A stretch of DNA of 64,000 nucleotides from assembly GCF_007676705.1 (NCBI RefSeq), contig NZ_VEBF01000002.1, positions 1,116,001-1,180,000 on the forward strand, in the 5' to 3' direction. Shown here piece after piece: positions 42,464 through 54,993 of the stretch. The notes under the pieces are model-generated. The model saw only the letters and a list, made by a program, of their open reading frames with translations, was not told the DNA's origin and did no database searches. Source of the stretch: Paenibacillus xylanexedens. Its GTDB lineage: Bacteria; Bacillota; Bacilli; Paenibacillales; Paenibacillaceae. A program made the position numbers and the translations under genes. Position 1 is the stretch's first letter; each line of letters opens with the position of its first letter.

Positions 42464-43373
42464 GGTCCGCAACCTCCAAAATAGTAGGATCGTGTGTTGT
42501 CATACATATCGTTACTTGTTCTACTTCAATAATATTGCGGAATACCGCCATAACCTGTGCGCCCATCTTGGAATCCAGTTCCGCTGTAGGCTCATCCGCA
42601 AGCAACAATCTGGGTCTGTGGGCAATCGCCTTGGCTATAGCCACCCGCTGCTGCTCTCCCCCGGACATCTCAAAAGGACGGTGCTTCACCCGTTTGGATA
42701 GTCCAACCAGATCCAGACAATGACCAACCCTGTCCTTCCATTCCGCTCGTGGCACATCCGCCATTCGCAGCGACAACTCTACATTTTCCCAAGCAGACAA
42801 TAAGGGCATTAGTGCATACGCCTGAAAAATAAAACCAATCTCCTTGCGCCGCAAAGCGGTTCGCCGCCGGTCTCCCCAATCCTGAAGAGGCTGACCGGAG
42901 AACAGAATGTCTCCACTTGAAGGCTGATCCAATCCACCGAGCATATTCAGCAACGTTGTTTTGCCTGAACCTGAACGCCCCTTCAGCATGACCAGTTGTT
43001 GCGGATTCACTTCCATATCAATGCCTTTGAGCACATGGATGATGCGACTGCCTGTCTGGAAACTGCGATGTACATTACGAACCTCCAGTACAGGTCCATC
43101 ATATGGAGGCAGCATATCCTTCTTTGGTTTGATCTTCTTCTGGGGTTCATCAACGGTAGTGACAGCCGTTGCAGCCACTTCATCCGAACCAATTTCATTT
43201 TCAGATAAAGATGCTTCACTTGTCGGGTACGCAGGTTCACTTATGTATGTATTTTCCCCCGACTCCGTCGATGCCTCCAACGGTGTTTCCCCCTGTTGAT
43301 GTTCATCGCCTGACTGGCTCTTGGCAGATCTCTTTCTGGAAAATAAATTCTTCATGCCAGCAATCACGCTCAT
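42426..43373 (-). CDS. ABC transporter ATPase with long acidic N-terminal extension
   Basis: 315 residues. The first about 90 residues are polar, Glu/Ser/Thr-rich and presumably disordered. The ATPase follows: Walker A GRSGSGKTT, signature MSGGEQQR, Walker B LLLADEP, THD. LolD/MacB type. First gene of the operon and the second ATPase of a system that has only one permease, so a heterodimeric ATPase engine is possible. Start GTG 43373 behind AAAGGATGAGC (or ATG 43355). Confidence 0.85.
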   Translation of the reverse strand: MSVIAGMKNLFSRKRSAKSQSGDEHQQGETPLEASTESGENTYISEPAYPTSEASLSENEIGSDEVAATAVTTVDEPQKKIKPKKDMLPPYDGPVLEVRNVHRSFQTGSRIIHVLKGIDMEVNPQQLVMLKGRSGSGKTTLLNMLGGLDQPSSGDILFSGQPLQDWGDRRRTALRRKEIGFIFQAYALMPLLSAWENVELSLRMADVPRAEWKDRVGHCLDLVGLSKRVKHRPFEMSGGEQQRVAIAKAIAHRPRLLLADEPTAELDSKMGAQVMAVFRNIIEVEQVTICMTTHDPTILEVADHVYEMADGRFIK

Positions 43374-43523
43374 CCTTTCTTAAAATCCCGTTCATTTCTT
43401 CAAAAAACCTAAAATTAGAAATCTGTTCCATCCTACACTGAATTATAAACGACCGATCCCAACTAAAAGTTACAAGCTTTTTACAACGGTAGCGGGAAAA
43501 AGTTAATATTTTGATGAACAAAC

Positions 43524-43552
43524 GAAAAAAGCATCCCAAAGTGCGGGATGCC
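43524..43552 (-). terminator. Terminator of the pyr operon
   Basis: Minus strand GGCATCCC-GCACTTT-GGGATGC followed by TTTTTTCG, about 90 bases past pyrE. Confidence 0.85.
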
Positions 43553-43644
43553 TCTTGATATTCGATGGTTTTGCCGTTATGACAGCAAGTATTACAATTT
43601 TGATACTGTTCAGTCATGAACATTTTTTTGAGCTATCAATGATA

Positions 43645-44286
43645 TTATTTACCAAATGAAGAAGGATCTTCACGCCAGGATTTGAGCAATTCAAAGTCAC
43701 TCTCCTGAATCGTTCCCTGAGCCAAAGCCACATCCATCAGAGCCGTGTAATTGGACAACGTCTGAAGTGGAATTCCTGCGCCTTCGAATGCTTTAACACC
43801 CTTATCCAGCTGGTAGCTGAAGATAGCAAGCACGGCGAGAGGTGTTGCACCTGCTACGCGTACGGCTTCTGCCGCTTTGATCGAACTGCCGCCTGTAGAG
43901 ATCAGGTCTTCGATGACAACCACTTTCTGCCCTTCGGCAATCAGACCTTCAATCAAGTTCTCCTTACCGTGTCCTTTGGCTTTATCACGAATGTAGGCCA
44001 TCGGCAGATTCAGCTTCTGGGCCACCCAGGCAGCATGCGGGATACCTGCGGTTGCCGTACCTGCAATAACTTCTGCATCCGGATATTGGTTACGAATGAT
44101 CGTTGCAAAGGCTTCAGCAATATCGTTACGAATCTCGGGATAGGACATCGTTAACCGGTTATCGCAGTATATCGGTGATTTGATGCCGGATGTCCATGTA
44201 AATGGCTGCTGCGGACGCAATGCCACAGCTTTGATTTTCAACAGTTGGGAAGCAATATGATTTGGAATCTCATTTAGTTCGATCAT
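43645..44286 (-). CDS. pyrE: Orotate phosphoribosyltransferase
   Basis: 213 residues. Adds ribose 5-phosphate from PRPP to orotate, giving OMP. The PRPP loop is [34 protein letters not shown] is the N-terminal substrate region. Start overlaps the pyrF stop (ATGA), so translation is coupled. Last gene of the operon, followed by the terminator. Confidence 0.95.
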   Translation of the reverse strand: MIELNEIPNHIASQLLKIKAVALRPQQPFTWTSGIKSPIYCDNRLTMSYPEIRNDIAEAFATIIRNQYPDAEVIAGTATAGIPHAAWVAQKLNLPMAYIRDKAKGHGKENLIEGLIAEGQKVVVIEDLISTGGSSIKAAEAVRVAGATPLAVLAIFSYQLDKGVKAFEGAGIPLQTLSNYTALMDVALAQGTIQESDFELLKSWREDPSSFGK

Positions 44287-45023
44287 GCGTTCAACATCTC
44301 CTTCAAAATGGTTTCTGCCGCTTCTCGCGGATTGGGAGCGCCTGTAATCGGTCTGCCTACGACAATGTAATGACTGCCTCTGGCGATGGCTTCACCCGGC
44401 GTCAAGACGCGTGTCTGATCCCCCAGACCACTACCCGCTGGACGAATTCCTGGTGTAACGGTGTGAAAAGAACTGCCACACGCTGCCCGTATTGCGGGCA
44501 CTTCCAGTGGGGAAGCAACAACTCCATCCAGTCCGGCTTCTTGGGCCAGACCTGCATAACGAACCACAGCAGCTTCCACACTTCCCGGGATGCCGATCTC
44601 GTTATTCATCGTTTCCAGACTCGTACTGGTCAGTTGGGTGACTGCAATGATCTCAGGTCTTTGTAAAGATGGATCAGCAGCAATCGCCGCCTCAGCGCCT
44701 TCACGTGCAGCACGCATCATAATGGTTCCGCCCGCTGCATGCACATTGAACATGTCTACACCCAGACGTGTGATACTCTCAGCTCCGCCACGAACCGTGT
44801 TGGGAATGTCATGCATTTTCACATCCAGAAAAACGGAGTAGCCTTTCGATTTCAACTCCCGAATAAAATCAGGTCCTGCTGCGTAGAACAGCTGCATGCC
44901 CACCTTGAGATAACAGGGAATGCCCTCAAGAGCTTGTACCAATTCTTGAGCTTCTTCCGCTCCAGGATAATCGAGTGCCACCATCAGACGGCCAGCCATT
45001 TCATTAAAATTCGTGTGATTCAT
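44283..45023 (-). CDS. pyrF: Orotidine 5'-phosphate decarboxylase
   Basis: 246 residues from ATG 45023 (AAGGGAGCGCTGGTG upstream); upstream in-frame starts would add an atypical leader. Converts OMP to UMP. The catalytic lysine/aspartate motif is [26 protein letters not shown] and [11 protein letters not shown] are the other signatures of the TIM-barrel family. Confidence 0.95.
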   Translation of the reverse strand: MNHTNFNEMAGRLMVALDYPGAEEAQELVQALEGIPCYLKVGMQLFYAAGPDFIRELKSKGYSVFLDVKMHDIPNTVRGGAESITRLGVDMFNVHAAGGTIMMRAAREGAEAAIAADPSLQRPEIIAVTQLTSTSLETMNNEIGIPGSVEAAVVRYAGLAQEAGLDGVVASPLEVPAIRAACGSSFHTVTPGIRPAGSGLGDQTRVLTPGEAIARGSHYIVVGRPITGAPNPREAAETILKEMLNA

Positions 45024-45072
45024 CACCAGCGCTCCCTTCCACTTGCTCATTTTTCCGTTTTTGCCCGATATA

Positions 45073-45111
45073 AAGGACATCCCGCCAGCCCACAGGCTGA
45101 CTGATGTCCTT
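45073..45111 (-). other. Hairpin between carB and pyrF
   Basis: AAGGACATC and GATGTCCTT pair, with inner CAGCC/GGCTG, in the 102-base gap. The following bases are TTTATATC, so it is a weak terminator at best; it may protect or process mRNA to tune pyrF/pyrE. Confidence 0.45.
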
Positions 45112-45125
45112 CATCAGAGACTTAT

Positions 45126-48100
45126 TTATTTAACAAAGACAGGCATTGCTTCCGAAGAGAAGTTGATCGTTTGCAGCATGATCAGCAGCGCACGAATCGT
45201 ATCCAATGAAGTCATACATACAATGCCGTTCTCTACCGCTTCACGACGGATACGGAATCCATCACGCTGCGGTGTTTTGCCTTTGGTCAGTGTGTTGAAG
45301 ACAAAGTTCGCTTCGCCGCTACGAATCATATCCAGAATGTTCGGCGAACCTTCACTCAATTTGTTCACAGTCGTTACCGGAATGTTCGCTGCTTCAAGCG
45401 CAGCTGCTGTTCCGCCGGTAGCCATGATTTTGTAACCCAGTCTGTAGAAACCTTCGAGCAAAGGTACCGCTTCGTCCTTGTCTTTGTCTGCTACAGTCAC
45501 GACAATCGCTCCGGTTGCCGGAATTTTCATTCCTGCTCCGATGAGACCTTTGAACAACGCTTTAGCGTAATTCGGGTCACGACCCATAACCTCACCTGTC
45601 GATTTCATCTCTGGTCCCAGGGTTGGTTCAACACGACGCAGCTTCGCGAAGGAGAAGACCGGAACTTTGACAGATACATGATCCGACTCAGGCCACAGCC
45701 CGTCGACATAACCAAGATCTTTCAGTTTCACACCCAGAATGGCTTGTGTTGCCAAGTTCGCCATCGGAATGTTGGTTACTTTGCTCAGGAATGGTACGGT
45801 ACGGGATGAACGCGGGTTCACCTCGATAATGTACACTTGGCCACCATGGATAACAAACTGGATGTTGACCAAACCTACCGTTTTCAGTTCTTTCGCAATT
45901 TTGATTGTAATCTCTACAATTTTCTCTTTCATATCCTGGGACAGATGTTGAGGAGGATATACCGCGATGGAGTCACCAGAGTGAACCCCTGCACGCTCGA
46001 TATGCTCCATGATTCCCGGAATCAATACCGTTTCACCATCGCAGATGGCATCAACCTCAACTTCTTTACCCATCATGTAACGGTCGATCAGGACCGGATG
46101 CTCCGGATTGATTTTAACCGCCTGTTCCATGTATGTCAGCAATTCAGCATCGGAGTATACAATCTCCATCGCACGACCGCCGAGTACATAGGAAGGACGA
46201 ACCAGTACTGGGTAGCCCAGACTTTGAGCTGTTTCTACCGCATCATCAACGGAAATGACCGTTTTACCTTTTGGCTGTGCAATCTCCAGACGGGAGAGCA
46301 GACGCTCGAACTTCTTGCGGTCCTCCGCCTCATCGATGCTTTCCAGATCCGTTCCGAGAATGGTTACACCTGCATTACGCAGTGGTGCTGCCAGGTTGAT
46401 GGCCGTTTGACCACCGAACTGCACGATAACCCCTACTGGTTTCTCCTGTTCAATCACGTTCATGACATCTTCGAAGAAGAGCGGTTCAAAGTACAGGCGA
46501 TCGGATGTATTAAAGTCCGTAGACACCGTCTCCGGGTTGTTGTTGATAATGACTGCTTCATAGCCTGCTTTTTGCAATGCCCATACTGCGTGTACAGTAG
46601 AGTAGTCAAACTCAATCCCTTGACCGATCCGGATTGGTCCTGAACCCAGCACCACAACTTTTTTCTTGTCTGAAGGGATCACTTCATTTTCTGTCTCGTA
46701 AGTTGAGTAGTAATATGGCGTTGTGGCTTCGAACTCAGCCGCACATGTATCTACCATTTTGTACACTGGGCGCAGGTTCTCTGCTTCCCGACGAGTTCTA
46801 ACTTCCGCTTCAGTTGTTAATGTGCCTCCTGGTTGACCTTGCGCACGCAGTTCAGCAATGGCACGGTCTGTGAATCCAAGGCGTTTCGCTTGATACAGAA
46901 TGTCAGAAGACAATTCGGATTCTTCGCGAATGCGATCTTCGAATGCGATCAAACCTTCGATTTTGTCCAGGAACCACCAGTCAATCTTGGTCAGATCCTG
47001 TAGCTGTTGCAACGTATAACCTCTGCGGAATGCTTCGGCAATCAGGAAGATACGCTCATCATCTGCTTTGATCAGACGCTCGTTCAGCGTAGCTTCGTCC
47101 AGCGTTTCGGCATCCTTCAGGTAGAGGCGATGTACGCCAATTTCCAGGGAACGAACGGCTTTGTGAATCGACTCTTCGAATGTCCGGCCAATGGCCATCA
47201 CTTCGCCTGTTGCTTTCATCTGCGTTCCCAGTTTACGGTTCGCCGAGATGAACTTGTCGAACGGCCAGCGAGGAATTTTGCTCACGATGTAATCCAGCGT
47301 AGGCTCGAAGCAAGCATACGTTTGGCCTGTTACCGGGTTCACGATTTCATCCAACGTGTAACCCATGGCAATTTTGGCAGCCATTTTCGCAATCGGATAA
47401 CCCGTTGCTTTGGAAGCCAGAGCCGATGAACGGCTTACCCGTGGATTTACTTCGATAACATAGTATTGGAAGCTGTGTGGGTCCAGTGCAAACTGTACGT
47501 TACATCCACCCTCAATGTTCAGGGCACGGATGATTTTCAGGGAAGCTGAACGCAGCATTTGATATTCACGGTCCGACAGGGTTTGGCTTGGTGCCACGAC
47601 GATACTGTCGCCTGTATGAACACCCACCGGGTCAAAGTTTTCCATGTTGCAGACAACGATACAGTTATCGTTTTTGTCTCGCATCACTTCATACTCGACT
47701 TCTTTCATGCCCGCAATACTCTTCTCAACTAAACACTGCCCAATCGGACTGTAACGAATTCCCGCTGCCACAGTCTCGCGCAGCTCTTCTTCGTTCGCAC
47801 AGATTCCGCCGCCTGTTCCACCCAGCGTATAGGCTGGACGCACGATGATTGGATAACCAATCTCATTCGCAAATTCAAGTGATTCTTCAAGTGTCGTTAC
47901 GATTACACTCTCTGGTACAGGTTGTTCCAATTCACGCATCAGGTCACGGAACAGATCGCGATCTTCCGCTTTCTCGATGGATGTCAGCTGTGTTCCGAGC
48001 AATTTTACATTTTCACGTTCCAGCACACCTGCACGTGCCAGTTCCACAGCCATGTTCAGACCTGTCTGACCACCCAATGTTGGCAACAAGCCGTCTGGAC

Positions 48101-48344
48101 GCTCCTGACGAATGATTTGGGTTACAAAATCCAGGGTGATTGGCTCAATGTAGACTTTGTCAGCCATGTTCGTATCCGTCATAATGGTCGCCGGGTTGCT
48201 GTTGATAAGTACAACTTCCACGCCTTCTTCTTTCAGTGCCTGGCAAGCTTGTGTACCGGCATAGTCGAACTCGGCCGCTTGACCGATGACGATTGGACCG
48301 GAACCAATCACCAGGATTTTTTTGAGATCTTTGTTAATCGGCAT
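45126..48344 (-). CDS. carB: Carbamoyl-phosphate synthase large subunit
   Basis: 1072 residues, full length. Two homologous ATP-grasp halves: [20 protein letters not shown] at the start and [20 protein letters not shown] at about 560, each followed by [13 protein letters not shown] loops. The C-terminal allosteric domain is present ([17 protein letters not shown]). It makes carbamoyl phosphate from ammonia delivered by CarA. One base separates it from carA. Confidence 0.97.
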   Translation of the reverse strand: MPINKDLKKILVIGSGPIVIGQAAEFDYAGTQACQALKEEGVEVVLINSNPATIMTDTNMADKVYIEPITLDFVTQIIRQERPDGLLPTLGGQTGLNMAVELARAGVLERENVKLLGTQLTSIEKAEDRDLFRDLMRELEQPVPESVIVTTLEESLEFANEIGYPIIVRPAYTLGGTGGGICANEEELRETVAAGIRYSPIGQCLVEKSIAGMKEVEYEVMRDKNDNCIVVCNMENFDPVGVHTGDSIVVAPSQTLSDREYQMLRSASLKIIRALNIEGGCNVQFALDPHSFQYYVIEVNPRVSRSSALASKATGYPIAKMAAKIAMGYTLDEIVNPVTGQTYACFEPTLDYIVSKIPRWPFDKFISANRKLGTQMKATGEVMAIGRTFEESIHKAVRSLEIGVHRLYLKDAETLDEATLNERLIKADDERIFLIAEAFRRGYTLQQLQDLTKIDWWFLDKIEGLIAFEDRIREESELSSDILYQAKRLGFTDRAIAELRAQGQPGGTLTTEAEVRTRREAENLRPVYKMVDTCAAEFEATTPYYYSTYETENEVIPSDKKKVVVLGSGPIRIGQGIEFDYSTVHAVWALQKAGYEAVIINNNPETVSTDFNTSDRLYFEPLFFEDVMNVIEQEKPVGVIVQFGGQTAINLAAPLRNAGVTILGTDLESIDEAEDRKKFERLLSRLEIAQPKGKTVISVDDAVETAQSLGYPVLVRPSYVLGGRAMEIVYSDAELLTYMEQAVKINPEHPVLIDRYMMGKEVEVDAICDGETVLIPGIMEHIERAGVHSGDSIAVYPPQHLSQDMKEKIVEITIKIAKELKTVGLVNIQFVIHGGQVYIIEVNPRSSRTVPFLSKVTNIPMANLATQAILGVKLKDLGYVDGLWPESDHVSVKVPVFSFAKLRRVEPTLGPEMKSTGEVMGRDPNYAKALFKGLIGAGMKIPATGAIVVTVADKDKDEAVPLLEGFYRLGYKIMATGGTAAALEAANIPVTTVNKLSEGSPNILDMIRSGEANFVFNTLTKGKTPQRDGFRIRREAVENGIVCMTSLDTIRALLIMLQTINFSSEAMPVFVK

Positions 48345-48345
48345 G

Positions 48346-49488
48346 TTATTGTGCTCCTTTCACTGCGGCTGCCAATACGGCTTGACGCGGCTTTTGCGGG
48401 TTAGTGATTTTGTGCTCGCGAATCATCTCGATGAAGCGGTCGAACAGATAGCTGTTGTCGTAAGGACCCGGGGCTGCTTCAGGGTGATATTGAACCGAGA
48501 ATGCCGGGAATGATTTATGTTTCAGACCTTCAATGGTTTTATCGTTATTGTTGATATGTGTAACTTCCAAGTCCGTACTCTTCACAGACTCTTCGTTTAC
48601 GGTAAATCCATGGTTCTGGGATGTGATGAAGCACCGTCCACTCTCCAGTTCTTTCACCGGGTGGTTTCCTCCGCGATGTCCAAACTTGAGTTTTTCGGTA
48701 TCTGCTCCTGCCGCAAGTGCGAACAATTGGTGACCCAGGCAGATGCCGAAGATCGGGTACTCGCCAAGCAGTTCACTGATCATGTTAACCGCGTGAGGTA
48801 CGTCTTTCGGGTCCCCAGGGCCGTTGGACAGTTGAATCCCGTCCGGGTTCAGGCGACGAATCTCGTCTGCCGTTACATCGTGCGGAACAACGACAACATC
48901 ACAGTTGCGTTTGCTAAGTTCACGCAAGATCCCTGTTTTGGCACCGTAATCTACGAGTACAATACGTTCAGCCGTTCCAGGGCTGTTGTATACATGCTCC
49001 GTAGAAGTCATTGGCACCTGGTTGCGCAGCTCGGCGATGGTAGTGTCTCCCATCATCTCCAGCAGTTCTTCCACAGGCTTCGATCCTGTTGTGAGAATTC
49101 CCTTCATTGTGCCGTGGTGACGAATCCGGCGAGTCAACATGCGTGTATCAATTTCGCTGATTCCTACGATACCGTATTCCTTGAGCAGATTGTCTACGCT
49201 ATATTCCGCACGCCAGTTACTTGGCGTTGGCTCATGACGACGCACCACGAAACCGTGTACGTATGGACGAATCGACTCGAAGTCATCACGCGTAATGCCG
49301 TAGTTTCCGATCAGCGGATACGTCATGGTCACGATTTGACCGCAATAGGAAGGATCCGAAAGCACCTCTTGATAGCCTGTAATTCCCGTATTAAAAACGA
49401 CCTCACCTGTAGTTTCACCTTCAGCACCGAATGCTTTCCCGGTGAACAGTGTGCCGTCTTCCAACAATAATCTTGCCTGTGCCTGCAT
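48346..49488 (-). CDS. carA: Carbamoyl-phosphate synthase small subunit
   Basis: 380 residues, glutamine amidotransferase subunit. The C-terminal class I domain shows [17 protein letters not shown] with the nucleophilic Cys, and [12 protein letters not shown] with the His-Glu pair. The N-terminal half begins [20 protein letters not shown]. Starts at ATG 49488, directly followed by carB. Confidence 0.97.
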   Translation of the reverse strand: MQAQARLLLEDGTLFTGKAFGAEGETTGEVVFNTGITGYQEVLSDPSYCGQIVTMTYPLIGNYGITRDDFESIRPYVHGFVVRRHEPTPSNWRAEYSVDNLLKEYGIVGISEIDTRMLTRRIRHHGTMKGILTTGSKPVEELLEMMGDTTIAELRNQVPMTSTEHVYNSPGTAERIVLVDYGAKTGILRELSKRNCDVVVVPHDVTADEIRRLNPDGIQLSNGPGDPKDVPHAVNMISELLGEYPIFGICLGHQLFALAAGADTEKLKFGHRGGNHPVKELESGRCFITSQNHGFTVNEESVKSTDLEVTHINNNDKTIEGLKHKSFPAFSVQYHPEAAPGPYDNSYLFDRFIEMIREHKITNPQKPRQAVLAAAVKGAQ

Positions 49489-49569
49489 CCCATTTCACTC
49501 CTCTGTGTTTATCAACGTTGAATGCATTGGGGTTGAACATGGGGGACGTTACGTTTGGTGCGGCTCCGT

Positions 49570-49681
49570 GGGCAGAAGACCCTTTGATCGCTGTTATCCC
49601 CGGATTACTTTTTATCATTGTTCAAATGATGTAATCCGGTGATAAAGGCGAGCACTTCGTTTCTTCGGGTTCTTTCTGCCC
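49570..49681 (-). other. Long palindromic element between pyrC and carA
   Basis: The 397-base pyrC-carA gap (49489-49885) has no gene. GGGCAGAAGACCC (49570-49582) pairs with GGGTTCTTTCTGCCC (49667-49681), enclosing TTATCCCCGGATTAC...GTAATCCGGTGATAA with ATCATT/AATGAT at the tip. No PyrR box or T-run follows, so it is not an ordinary attenuator. A leader RNA or a small mobile palindrome are both possible. The rest of the gap is AT-rich and may contain an internal promoter. Confidence 0.55.
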
Positions 49682-49885
49682 ACTCCGCAGTAACGTTGGT
49701 GTCCAAGTTCAAAATCATGACATTCAACTTTGCTTTGTTTCGTATATTGGACTCTCGGCATGGTTTGCCTTGAGTTAATTTTAAGAGCTTACTGATGTAA
49801 AAATTGTAGATTAGAGTTATAAAGACTTGTTTTGAAAATTCAAGTTATAAGGTCTAATGATTTATTGAATTACTATGGTACTGTT

Positions 49886-51190
49886 TTATTGTTGTACAGT
49901 GTTGCTCCATACGCTTTTACCGTCCACCCATGTTTGTGTGGCCCAGCCTTTCAGCTTCCAGCCTGTGAATGGGGTGTTTCTTCCTTTGGTTGCGAACGTT
50001 GCAGGATCAACTGCTTTTTCTTCGTTCAGGTCAATCATCGTAATATCCGCTGGTGCTCCCTCTTCGAGCTTGCCTGTATCCAGTCGGAATACACGTGCCG
50101 GATCAGCAGTCATTCGTTTCACCAGGAAGTCCAAGCTCCACAATCCTGTTTCCACAAACTTTGTGTACAGAAGCGGGAAGGCTGTTTCGAATCCTACGAT
50201 TCCGAAAGGTGCCAGCTCCATGCCTTTGGCTTTCTCTTCTTCACTGTGTGGCGCGTGGTCAGTTACGATCATGTCCAGCGTGCCATCCAGCAATCCTTCG
50301 ATACAAGCCTGCACATCGCGTGGTGAGCGTAGCGGCGGGTTCATTTTCCAGTTAGCATCCATACCCGGGATATCTTCATCCGATAACACCAGATGGTGCG
50401 GACACACCTCAGCAGTTACTTTAATGCCGATGGACTTCGCCAGACGGATCAGGCGAACCGACTGTTCTGTACTTACGTGGCAGACGTGGTAATGAACTCC
50501 CGTTGCTTCTGCGAGCAGGATATCACGACCCACGTGGATGGCCTCGGATTCATTGGGAATCCCTTTGATGCCGTGACGCTTCGAAAACTCGCCTTCCGTC
50601 ACATATCCACCAACAACCAGTGAGTCATCTTCACAGTGTGCAATAACCGGCATATCCATACTGGCCGCGAGGCTCATGGCATCCTTCATCATTTGGGCAT
50701 TTTGTACGCCTACACCATCATCCGTGAATCCAATGGCACCAGCTTCTTTTAATGCAGCAAAATCGGTAAGTTCGCGACCCAATTCGTTTTTCGTAATCGC
50801 TGCATAAGGTAACACTTTCACCAGGTCGGCTTCTTTGGCTTTATCCAGTACCAGCTTCACAACTTCCGCTGTGTCTGTTACCGGTCTTGTGTTCGGCATG
50901 CAGGCGATCGTTGTAAATCCACCTTGTGCTGCTGAACGGGCACCTGTTTCGATCGTCTCTTTGTGTTCGAATCCAGGTTCACGCAGATGCACGTGCATAT
51001 CGATCAATCCGGGAATGACCAGTTTGCCTGATGCGTCTGTCACATGATGCGCTGACTTTTCGGCATCCAGTACAACTTGGTCTTCCAGACCAGCGATCTT
51101 TTTAATTTTACCTTCATCTATAATGATGGTTTTCCGTTCAAGTTCCCCTTGTTGGTTCAAGATGTTCGCGTTCTTTATAATCTGTAGCAT
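49886..51190 (-). CDS. pyrC: Dihydroorotase
   Basis: 434 residues from ATG 51190 (GCGGAGGGCAATT). Cyclises carbamoyl aspartate to dihydroorotate. Metal ligands are visible in IDMHVHLREPG, further ligands in MPVIAHCEDD, VHYHVCHVST and MIVTDHAPHS. CMPNTRPVTD follows the typical substrate loop. Confidence 0.96.
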   Translation of the reverse strand: MLQIIKNANILNQQGELERKTIIIDEGKIKKIAGLEDQVVLDAEKSAHHVTDASGKLVIPGLIDMHVHLREPGFEHKETIETGARSAAQGGFTTIACMPNTRPVTDTAEVVKLVLDKAKEADLVKVLPYAAITKNELGRELTDFAALKEAGAIGFTDDGVGVQNAQMMKDAMSLAASMDMPVIAHCEDDSLVVGGYVTEGEFSKRHGIKGIPNESEAIHVGRDILLAEATGVHYHVCHVSTEQSVRLIRLAKSIGIKVTAEVCPHHLVLSDEDIPGMDANWKMNPPLRSPRDVQACIEGLLDGTLDMIVTDHAPHSEEEKAKGMELAPFGIVGFETAFPLLYTKFVETGLWSLDFLVKRMTADPARVFRLDTGKLEEGAPADITMIDLNEEKAVDPATFATKGRNTPFTGWKLKGWATQTWVDGKSVWSNTVQQ

Positions 51191-51316
51191 AATTGCCCTC
51201 CGCTTCGGTTCTGTCCGGCTTACCAGGCAAGCCGGATGATTTTCTTTATCGTGTACTCTCATATTGCTCTATAAGAACTTCCGTACCATCAGCCTATGAC
51301 CCACAGCCAGACCCTG

Positions 51317-52935
<1,619 letters not shown>

Positions 52936-52974
52936 TCATTTGCCGCAGCAAAAAACGATGTATCGTTCACGTTA

Positions 52975-52996
52975 CCTTGCCAGTCTCACGGGACTG
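52975..52996 (-). promoter_or_regulatory. PyrR-binding box in the pyr leader
   Basis: Minus strand CAGTCC-CGTGAGA-CTGGCAAGG: the short stem with a GTGAGA-type loop and trailing GCAAGG match the anti-antiterminator that PyrR stabilises in Bacillus pyr leaders. Confidence 0.75.
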
Positions 52997-53076
52997 ATTT
53001 AAAGGTGCTATTCATGTCGTCCATATTGCAGGACCTCACAGGGTTCTGTACTCAATATGTCCGTTTGTCTTCATGA

Positions 53077-53105
53077 ATTATGACAGAAAGACAACCCTCT
53101 GTCAA
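53077..53105 (-). promoter_or_regulatory. pyr operon promoter
   Basis: Minus strand TTGACA (53100-53105), 17-base spacer, CATAAT (53077-53082). Start about 53070 gives a leader of about 280 bases. The remaining bases to 53315 show no gene. Confidence 0.75.
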
Positions 53106-53315
53106 CACCTCACCATCGCAGGTGAAAATCCTCTGCTACGTTCTTCTTAGAATCAGCAGTTAGGCCGAAAAACATCCATGCACATTACATCTCATTGGTT
53201 ATTCATAATTATACAACAATTCTGCATATTTATCCATAGGCAAATGAGAAATTTGATATAGCCAAAATAACCCTCTACCTGCATCCACAGATGCGGTAAA
53301 GGGTTAATAATACTT

Positions 53316-54641
53316 TTAATGGACTGCGTCTGAATCTTGAAGGACCATACGATCCTGCTCCAGTTGTTCATAGGACTGCTTAATCGTGGATAAGGTCTCG
53401 ATATGACGATATATATTATTACCGGCCGTAATAAGCACCGATAACATAAGCAGAACGATTAGTCCATTTTTGCCCAAGCCCGGACGAATACGGATGACGA
53501 AACCTCCACCCAACAGGAAAAACGCAAACAGATAATGTCCCGCATACAGATACATATCGTATTGAAAGACGGCCAGACCGAAGCCCACAACAACATGAAG
53601 CAAAAAAGCAAACAGAATATATGGCACAAGGGTCCACACTTCACGTTCACGAATGCCCTTAATGAAGCCCATGAGTGCCTGTAGTAAAATAAAGATACCT
53701 GTAATCTGCACGTAGAATGGATTGGAACGGGACAGATCCGTAACAAAGGCTGCCATGCCAGGGTCCAGCAAATGCATCTTCGGTGTCAGCATCGGATTAA
53801 TGGTTAGCATGTTCAATGCTTTCCAATGAACAGCGAACTGGAATGGCGTTGCATAGCTGGTTCCGCCATTTTGTATGCCCAACAGCCAATTACTAACCCA
53901 GCTCTTACCTCCAAATGCAACATACTGAATCCCGGTAAACACGGCAATGATCAGAACTGCAAATGCCATGATACCAATATATTTCTTCCACCCCGCCTTA
54001 TTGCGCCATGCATTCATATTGAAGAATGTGGCAGCAGCAAACGGTACGATGTTTGTCGAGGTTAGCCCGAAGTTAATCGATGCAAGCAATGCATTGGGTA
54101 CATAACGTACGTCCTGACGCTCACGAGTATACTGCATGTAAACCACAGAGAGAAGGATAACGAACTGTACATACGGATACGAGTCCGGAATCAATGCGGT
54201 ATACATCAAGTAGGAACTGAAACCAAACAACAAAGCGAACAGCAGCGGTGTGATCGTCGGTTTGTTTTCTTTTTGACTCAAGAACAGATACGCCAGCACC
54301 ACCGAACCCGCATTGATCAACGACTGCAAGATTAGGAAGAACCAGTTGCCTCCCAGCAGCTTCGCTACAGCCGCAAGGGTAACTGCCAGAAAAGAAATGA
54401 GCGGATGGATAACAGAAGAACTGTTGTCCCCATAATACATCGAAGGATCAAAGTTGAATAAATTGATTGGAAACAGCGTCGTATTAAATGGGCTATACGC
54501 CCCCAGCATTTCTGCATTATTTTCAATATACAGAACATACGAGCCGTTCATTAAACCATAGAACACAGCGAACCCCGCAAACAGGAAAAAAGCTGTCCAG
54601 TTGTTTCTACGATTGTAAAATATGTAATCCAAAAATTTCAT
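53316..54641 (-). CDS. GT-C-like polytopic membrane protein (putative glycosyltransferase)
   Basis: 441 residues with about ten hydrophobic helices. The first extracellular loop holds FNFDPSMYYGDNSSSVIHPL, reminiscent of the acidic D...HP loop of GT-C enzymes that use polyprenyl-phosphate sugars; it resembles DUF6080-type proteins. C-terminal about 30 residues are soluble and coiled-coil-like. It is the last gene of an operon with a UbiA enzyme, a HAD phosphatase and SMR-type transporters, so it is the probable transferase of a lipid-linked sugar to an outside acceptor. Function is inferred. Confidence 0.65.
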   Translation of the reverse strand: MKFLDYIFYNRRNNWTAFFLFAGFAVFYGLMNGSYVLYIENNAEMLGAYSPFNTTLFPINLFNFDPSMYYGDNSSSVIHPLISFLAVTLAAVAKLLGGNWFFLILQSLINAGSVVLAYLFLSQKENKPTITPLLFALLFGFSSYLMYTALIPDSYPYVQFVILLSVVYMQYTRERQDVRYVPNALLASINFGLTSTNIVPFAAATFFNMNAWRNKAGWKKYIGIMAFAVLIIAVFTGIQYVAFGGKSWVSNWLLGIQNGGTSYATPFQFAVHWKALNMLTINPMLTPKMHLLDPGMAAFVTDLSRSNPFYVQITGIFILLQALMGFIKGIREREVWTLVPYILFAFLLHVVVGFGLAVFQYDMYLYAGHYLFAFFLLGGGFVIRIRPGLGKNGLIVLLMLSVLITAGNNIYRHIETLSTIKQSYEQLEQDRMVLQDSDAVH

Positions 54642-54672
54642 ACTTTCATTTCACATCCAATTTAAATAAGTT

Positions 54673-54993
54673 CTAGAATACCAATAAACAAAGTCCGCCC
54701 ATAATACATGCCACACCGATCCAGCGTAAAGGGCCCACCATCTCCTTAAATACCAACCGCGCTATGATGAGAGTCCAGACATATGTTAATGCGTTGGCAG
54801 GCAGTACGACGGTTAATGGAAGAAACTTCAACAACACAATATTCAGCAACGCACCCATCCCGTAGAATCCGAGTCCCATGAGCACATGCAGACGATTGCG
54901 ACTAGTCGCATAAGCTTTCAATCCGGCCCCGCCCAGTGCACCACACAACGTCATGACAATTAATACGGCAACCATCCAGCTATCGATCAACAC
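54673..54993 (-). CDS. SMR/EamA-type half transporter, subunit 2 (ArnF-like)
   Basis: 106 residues with four hydrophobic helices. GGAGLKAYATSRNRLHVLMG and PANALTYVWTLIIARLVFKE follow the EmrE/ArnE-ArnF pattern. It overlaps the other half by 14 bases, indicating a heterodimer. Such pairs flip undecaprenyl-phosphate-linked sugars in lipid A modification systems. Here the partner genes point to a lipid-linked pentose. Confidence 0.7.
   Translation of the reverse strand: MLIDSWMVAVLIVMTLCGALGGAGLKAYATSRNRLHVLMGLGFYGMGALLNIVLLKFLPLTVVLPANALTYVWTLIIARLVFKEMVGPLRWIGVACIMGGLCLLVF

Noticed and set aside
45837..46643. Rightward 268-codon frame opposite carB
   Set aside because: Antisense shadow of carB.
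48517..49470. Rightward 317-codon frame opposite carA
   Set aside because: Antisense shadow of carA; Cys/His/Phe-rich composition typical of reverse-strand frames.
49489..49885. Second PyrR attenuator upstream of carA
   Set aside because: No CAGTCC/GAGA box and no poly-T after the hairpins.
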